Both the position numbers and the translations under genes were made by a program. Below, in pieces: positions 61,301-64,000 of a stretch of DNA of 64,000 bases. The DNA is taken from positions 16,615 through 80,614 of the forward strand of contig NMRB01002920.1 in NCBI GenBank assembly GCA_002633025.1, in the 5' to 3' direction. The notes below the pieces were generated by a model, which worked only from the letters and a program-made list of their open reading frames with translations, was not told the origin of the DNA and did no database searches. Every line of letters begins with the position of its first letter. Positions within the stretch are counted from its first letter, which is position 1. This DNA comes from Notospermus geniculatus (Eukaryota; Nemertea; Pilidiophora; Heteronemertea; Lineidae).

Positions 61301-63997
61301 CTATGTAAAGGATTTCGTGCTGACACACCTCCGCGCTCGCCACACCATCATGCATCTCCAGTCACTCCACAGAACAGTCCGTTCACACAATTCACTGCCT
61401 CGACAAACAATCCTGACTCTGTCCAACGAAACAAGTGGGCTGTGGTCAGTCTCAACTATCACCTCATGGCCCAGCAAATATGGTCTCAGTAATCTTACCG
61501 CCAAAACTATACTAAGACACTCTTTCTCAATATTGGAGAGCCTAGTCTCATGGTCAAGTAGCTTCCGGCTGCAGCAAATGACTGGATGTTCATCACCCCC
61601 AGTATCTTTTTGAGCCAGAACCAACCCGAGTCCCCTCTCACTGGCATCAACCTGTAACAAGAAAGGTTTTGAATAATCAGGAGGCACGAGAACTGGAGCA
61701 CTTTGCAAGGCCGACTTCAACGTTTTGAAAGCTTTCTCAGCACTCTCATTCCAACAAATCTTTCTGGGTTGACATTCCTTCGTAACCTGCAACTTATTAG
61801 TCTCACTAGGCAACAATACCAACACTTCCTCCCCTACTTCAAAAGTACTCCCACGAGCCTTCTTGTCATACCAAGTTTTCCGTTTCTGTTGGCACTCTGA
61901 AACACTTTTTTCAACCACATCAGACATAGTTGCTAACTTCTCCCTCATTTCCAACACATACTGAACCAGATTTCCATCACCTTTTGCTTCCCCCGTCCAC
62001 ATCTCTTTCAACCCATTGGACCCATTGTCACTAACAGGTGGCACGCTAACAAGTCTTGCTCTTTCTGAGGACAGCTTCCTGGCTGCTTTCTGACACTCAG
62101 GGCACGTCACACAAAAATTGTGCACATCCTTGTAAAACCCAGGCCAGAAGTAATGGGCCAACAACGTGTTACATGTTTTCTCTACTCCTAAATGTCCAGC
62201 CAGTGGAATCTGATGGGCAACTTCTAACAATTCTTTCCGGTATCCTTGAGGAACCAACAACTGGTCTGTCTGTGCACCTCCCTTGTCAAAGGACCTACGG
62301 TACAAAAGACCATCTTTCAGGAAGAAACCTGTATCTTTCTTTGGTGGGGATTTCTCTACCTTACCGTATAACGGCATCAACTTTTCGTCCACCATCTGCT
62401 TTTCCTGGAAGTCTACGGGTCTCAATTTCCACACCTCCATGTGGGGTAAAACACCCGGACTTGTCTGTTCCACTTCGGCCTCAGCCTCATGCGTATCTGA
62501 AACTTGAGAAGGGTCTGTTAAGTCTGTCCCATTAACACCGCTTTCATTGACCACCGAGTCATTCTCAAATTCACCAGGAACACCAAGCTCCTCAACAGAC
62601 TTCATTCTAGGCTTGATCTGTTTACTTTCTATTTCCATCTGTCTATCTAACTTTTCCTGTTTAGCTCTAGTAATAACGGCAAATGCTAAGCCATCTCCCA
62701 AGTCACTACCGAGAACATCAGGTGCTGATCTACCCCCCAACCAGTCATAATCCTGTTGGGACAACAAAACATCAACAGGTAGGGTTTCCAGCACACCCAC
62801 TGTACAGAATTTATCACCATTCGCCGTAGCCAACTTGACTTCTGCTAAAGGCACTTGTTCTGTTGTGCCATTTGCCAACACAATTTCAAAACATTCATCA
62901 GTCACAGCTTCTCTGGGAACCAAACTAGCCCTAACTAATGTGTTCGTACACCCAGTATCAATGAGCATTTCAACCGGAACACCTTCAACAAATCCACTTA
63001 TCTCAAACTTCTTATGCTCTAAAAATCCGGGCCTGGAAGGACTAAGACATAACAGTGCCTTCTTGGGCTTCCCCCCAGGATTACTACCTTCAGCAGTCTT
63101 CTTATCTTTACTCTTAGCTGGACAGTCACGCGCATAATGTCCTTTGCCATGACAAGCGTAGCATGTGACATTATCGCTACCCCCTTTCGACTCAGAATCA
63201 CTAGAACTAGGAGTGGGAGACTTACCCGAAGACTTAGGTTTACCACTACCGCTTCCAGCACCATTGGCCCCAATACGGCTCTTCCTCCTTGAGGTAACGT
63301 ACAGCTCAGCCAACTCTGTCAGCTTCGCTACTGTCTCCGGTTTCCTCTCCCTTATCCATACCTGCAAATCTGTTGAGAGTGAATTAGTCAACTGTTCNAC
63401 CGGAACACCTTCAACAAATCCACTTATCTCAAACTTCTTGTGCTCTAGAAATCCGGGCCTGGAAGGACTAAGACATAACAGTGCCTTCTTGGGCTTCCCC
63501 CCAGAATTACTACCTTCAGCAGTCTTCTTATCTTTACTCTTTGGACAGTCACGCGCATAATGCCCTTTGCCATGACAAGCGTAGCATGTGACATTATCGC
63601 TGCCCCCTTTCGACTTAGAATCACTAGAACTGGGAGTGTCAGACTTACCCGAAGACTTAGGTTTACCACCGCCGCTTCCAGCACCATTGGCCCCAATACG
63701 GCTCTTCCTCCTTGAGGTAACGTACAGCTCAGCCAACTCTGTCAGCTTCGCTACTGTCTCCGGTTTCCTCTCTCTTATCCATACCTGCAAATCTGTTGAG
63801 AGTGAATTAGTCAACTGTTCTATGATCATGAATTCTCTAAGCCCCTTGAAGTCACCTATCTCATTAATCTCCACCCACCGGTCGAAATACTGAGAGACAC
63901 GGGTCCCCCATTCCTGAAAACGTTCATCAGGTTTCTTATTGGAGGTTCTAAATTTCTCCCTATACGCCTCTGACCCCAACTGATACTTCTTAAGCAC
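61301..63997 (-). CDS. Ty3/gypsy gag-pol remnant, rearranged, open at window edge
   Basis: One long minus-strand frame entering from beyond 64,000. In reading order: gag (RFQEWGTRVSQYFDRW), a zinc knuckle CYACHGKGHYARDC, then a second copy of the same ~430-bp gag segment joined at the N (63,398), an aspartic protease core (LIDTGCTNTLV), an integrase H2C2-like segment (GHLGVEKTCNTLLAHYFWPG, CPECQ), an integrase C-terminal-like piece (KTWYDKKARG..FEVGEEVLVLLP), and last an RT-RNase H segment (FLLQVDASERGLG, IEKECLSIV, ETDHSPL). In intact Ty3/gypsy elements RT and RNase H precede the integrase, and the RT core and integrase catalytic domain are missing here. The copy is scrambled by deletion and rearrangement or misassembly, and is non-autonomous. 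Confidence 0.8.
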   Translation of the reverse strand: MLKKYQLGSEAYREKFRTSNKKPDERFQEWGTRVSQYFDRWVEINEIGDFKGLREFMIIEQLTNSLSTDLQVWIRERKPETVAKLTELAELYVTSRRKSRIGANGAGSGGGKPKSSGKSDTPSSSDSKSKGGSDNVTCYACHGKGHYARDCPKSKDKKTAEGSNSGGKPKKALLCLSPSRPGFLEHKKFEISGFVEGVPXEQLTNSLSTDLQVWIRERKPETVAKLTELAELYVTSRRKSRIGANGAGSGSGKPKSSGKSPTPSSSDSESKGGSDNVTCYACHGKGHYARDCPAKSKDKKTAEGSNPGGKPKKALLCLSPSRPGFLEHKKFEISGFVEGVPVEMLIDTGCTNTLVRASLVPREAVTDECFEIVLANGTTEQVPLAEVKLATANGDKFCTVGVLETLPVDVLLSQQDYDWLGGRSAPDVLGSDLGDGLAFAVITRAKQEKLDRQMEIESKQIKPRMKSVEELGVPGEFENDSVVNESGVNGTDLTDPSQVSDTHEAEAEVEQTSPGVLPHMEVWKLRPVDFQEKQMVDEKLMPLYGKVEKSPPKKDTGFFLKDGLLYRRSFDKGGAQTDQLLVPQGYRKELLEVAHQIPLAGHLGVEKTCNTLLAHYFWPGFYKDVHNFCVTCPECQKAARKLSSERARLVSVPPVSDNGSNGLKEMWTGEAKGDGNLVQYVLEMREKLATMSDVVEKSVSECQQKRKTWYDKKARGSTFEVGEEVLVLLPSETNKLQVTKECQPRKICWNESAEKAFKTLKSALQSAPVLVPPDYSKPFLLQVDASERGLGLVLAQKDTGGDEHPVICCSRKLLDHETRLSNIEKECLSIVLAVRLLRPYLLGHEVIVETDHSPLVSLDRVRIVCRGSELCERTVLWSDWRCMMVWRARRCVSTKSFT

Positions 63998-64000
63998 TGC

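Overview
This is a eukaryotic window. It has split genes with GT-AG (and one GC-AG) introns, an animal rhodopsin-class GPCR, an SLC15-type peptide transporter, PAN/Apple-like domains, and a dense population of animal transposable elements: P-type, Penelope, Ty3/gypsy, LINE, Tc1/mariner, Harbinger-like and many foldback elements. The style fits a marine invertebrate, perhaps a deuterostome such as a cephalochordate, but nothing here fixes the species. Four single Ns (26,778; 27,779; 60,660; 63,398) look like assembly joins.

Layout. 0-12 kb is gene-poor: a GPCR terminal exon on the minus strand (1.5 kb), a 0.8-kb foldback (10.0-10.8 kb) and a PAN-like first exon (11.05 kb). 12.73-19.10 kb is one giant foldback element with ~146-bp tandem repeats in its arms. 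It has been invaded by a 668-bp TIR element, a 1.78-kb solo LTR with TSD GATCT, a 371-bp element with a 9-bp TSD and a palindrome. 19.26-20.23 kb holds an unrecognised 322-aa gene, followed by a foldback made of ATGGTTTGCAAACCAT-type palindromes. 22.6-23.7 kb is an intact single-exon GPCR. 24.8-26.0 kb is a decayed Harbinger-type Myb/SANT-like gene split by a LINE tail. 28.6-36.7 kb contains two convergent multi-exon genes: a P-element-type transposase (+) and a Pif1-type helicase fused to a C-terminal PHD finger (-). Copies of one terminal sequence lie at 28.0 and 37.4 kb. 38-42.6 kb is a nest of short inverted-repeat elements. 42.8-44.7 kb is an unrecognised acidic, Ser-rich gene (-). 46.06-47.67 kb is the single-exon transporter. 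48.6-52.6 kb holds three more foldbacks. 50.6-54.5 kb and 57.5-57.8 kb (-) hold two relatives of the 19-kb gene and a PAN-like exon. 55.2-55.8 kb is a tRNA-like unit split by a truncated Penelope element. 61.2-64 kb is a scrambled Ty3/gypsy element (-).

Three observations stand out. (1) The 8-mer TACCGGTA occurs ten times in 64 kb. At three sites a paralogous copy inside the window shows the exact empty site TA, so TA became TACCGGTA, like an excision footprint of a TA-targeting transposon with CC...GG ends. (2) The P-type transposase and the Pif1-PHD gene may form one two-gene mobile element. (3) The loci at 19, 51 and 54 kb share a C-terminal motif and may form an undescribed PAN-linked family. 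Protein-family calls rest on motifs read by eye.
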